From positions 1 through 6,076 of the forward strand of contig CAYYWP010000251.1 in assembly GCA_964475125.1 (NCBI GenBank): a stretch of DNA of 6,076 nt, in the 5' to 3' direction. This stretch comes from CAYYWP01 sp964475125. Lineage in GTDB: Bacteria; Desulfobacterota; Binatia; HRBIN30; CADEER01. The notes beneath the pieces are model-generated. The model was not told the origin of the DNA. It saw only the letters and a program-made list of their open reading frames with translations, and did no database searches. Positions 5,394 to 6,076 of the stretch are shown one piece after another (positions within the stretch are counted from its first letter, which is position 1; every line of letters begins with the position of its first letter). The translations under genes were made by a program, and so were the position numbers.

Positions 5394-6076
5394 ATGGACC
5401 TACGCACGCTGGGCGCTTACTGCTTTCTCGACGGACTCCGGGGCGATGAGACGCGCCGCCTGGCCCGCAAGCTGGAGAAGCTCGGGTACCAGATCCTCTG
5501 GTACGTCGAGGAGCACGGCCGCGAGACCTTCGCGCACGTCTCCTACCTGCTGAGTCAGACCGACCGGCTGGTCTTCGCCGCCGGCATCGCCAACGTGTTC
5601 AAGCGCGAGGCGTCGGCGATGATCGGCGGCGCCAGGACGCTGGCCGAGATCTACGGCGAGCGCTTCATCCTCGGGCTCGGAGTGAGCGATAAGAAGTTCA
5701 ATGCCGAGCTCATGGGCCTTCGCTACGAACGGCCGGTGAGCCACATGCGCGAATACTTGCGGAAGATGCGGTCGTTGCCCTACGCCGCGCCGCGGCCAGC
5801 ATCGGATCCGCCGATCCTGCTCGGCGCCATCCTGCCGAAGATGATGGCGCTGGCGGCCGCCGAGACGCAGGGGATCCACACCTACTTCGTGCCGCTGGAG
5901 CATACGGTCAGGGCCCGCTCGCTGCTCGGAGCGGACAAGTGGATCTGCGCCGAGCAGGCCGTTCTGCTCGAATCCGACCCGGGCCGGGCGCGCGCCGCGG
6001 CGCGCGCCTACATGGAATTCTACTTGACCCTTCCGGCGTTGAGAAAGATGCTGACGCAGTGCGGCTTCTCCGAGGC
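5394..6076 (+). CDS. Luciferase-like (F420- or FMN-dependent) oxidoreductase, N-terminal part
   Basis: An open frame from the ATG at 5394 runs without a stop to the window end, giving 227 full codons plus two bases. The product looks like a bacterial luciferase-like TIM-barrel oxidoreductase. The first strand and helix are at 5-30, with the family's GY..LW turn at 31-36 (GYQILW). The second strand is RLVFAAGIANVF (58-69), the third RFILGLGVSD (90-99), and a substrate-loop region rich in Met/Arg follows (118-126). The strand PPILLGAILPKMMALAA (139-155) matches the P.lLGAlgpkMl.LAa block, and the visible end has YMEFYLTLPALRKMLTQCGF (206-224 region). The pattern resembles the mycobacterial 'probable F420-dependent oxidoreductase' subgroups. 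About 50-80 residues are probably missing. No strong ribosome site precedes 5394; a TTG at 5361 is in frame, but homology starts near the ATG. The substrate is unknown, and whether the cofactor is F420 or FMN cannot be told. Confidence 0.85.
   Translation, partial: MDLRTLGAYCFLDGLRGDETRRLARKLEKLGYQILWYVEEHGRETFAHVSYLLSQTDRLVFAAGIANVFKREASAMIGGARTLAEIYGERFILGLGVSDKKFNAELMGLRYERPVSHMREYLRKMRSLPYAAPRPASDPPILLGAILPKMMALAAAETQGIHTYFVPLEHTVRARSLLGADKWICAEQAVLLESDPGRARAAARAYMEFYLTLPALRKMLTQCGFSE

Overview
The window is about 6 kb of GC-rich bacterial chromosome with dense metabolic genes. The protein families (a Pcs60/oxalate-CoA-ligase-like synthetase, a PanE-like reductase, a cytosolic gamma-glutamyltransferase-like hydrolase, a 3-hydroxyisobutyrate-dehydrogenase-family reductase, a MAPEG protein and a luciferase-like oxidoreductase) and the degenerate palindromic repeats between genes suggest a soil or aquatic proteobacterium, most likely an alphaproteobacterium. 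That placement is inference. No phage, transposase, CRISPR array, tRNA or rRNA is visible.

Layout. 1-584 (+): C-terminal part of an acyl-CoA synthetase, cut by the window edge. 581-1567 (+): PanE/ApbA-family reductase, overlapping the synthetase by 4 nt (GTGA) and so probably translationally coupled. 1568-1776: convergent intergenic gap filled by a CACGAAG-type inverted repeat. 1777-3363 (-): gamma-glutamyltransferase-like Ntn hydrolase, with a good sigma70-type promoter just upstream. 3364-3831: divergent intergenic region with that promoter, a perfect 12-bp-stem hairpin, a second inverted repeat built of CAGAG units, and an operator-like palindrome. 3832-4725 (+): NAD(P)-dependent beta-hydroxyacid dehydrogenase. 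4794-5210 (-): small MAPEG membrane protein. 5394-6076 (+): luciferase-like (F420/FMN type) oxidoreductase, cut by the window edge.

How the genes may work together. The first four genes can be read as a C2/C3 acid pathway: an oxamate-amidohydrolase-like enzyme releasing oxalate, an oxalyl-CoA synthetase, a PanE-type oxalyl-CoA reductase giving glyoxylate, and a beta-hydroxyacid dehydrogenase related to tartronate-semialdehyde reductase. Each step rests on family resemblance recalled from memory, and the substrates are unproven. The strongest sequence-level points are the 4-nt overlap of synthetase and reductase and the loss, in the GGT-like protein, of nearly every residue that binds a gamma-glutamyl group in classical GGT. 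The MAPEG and luciferase-like genes look unrelated to this set.
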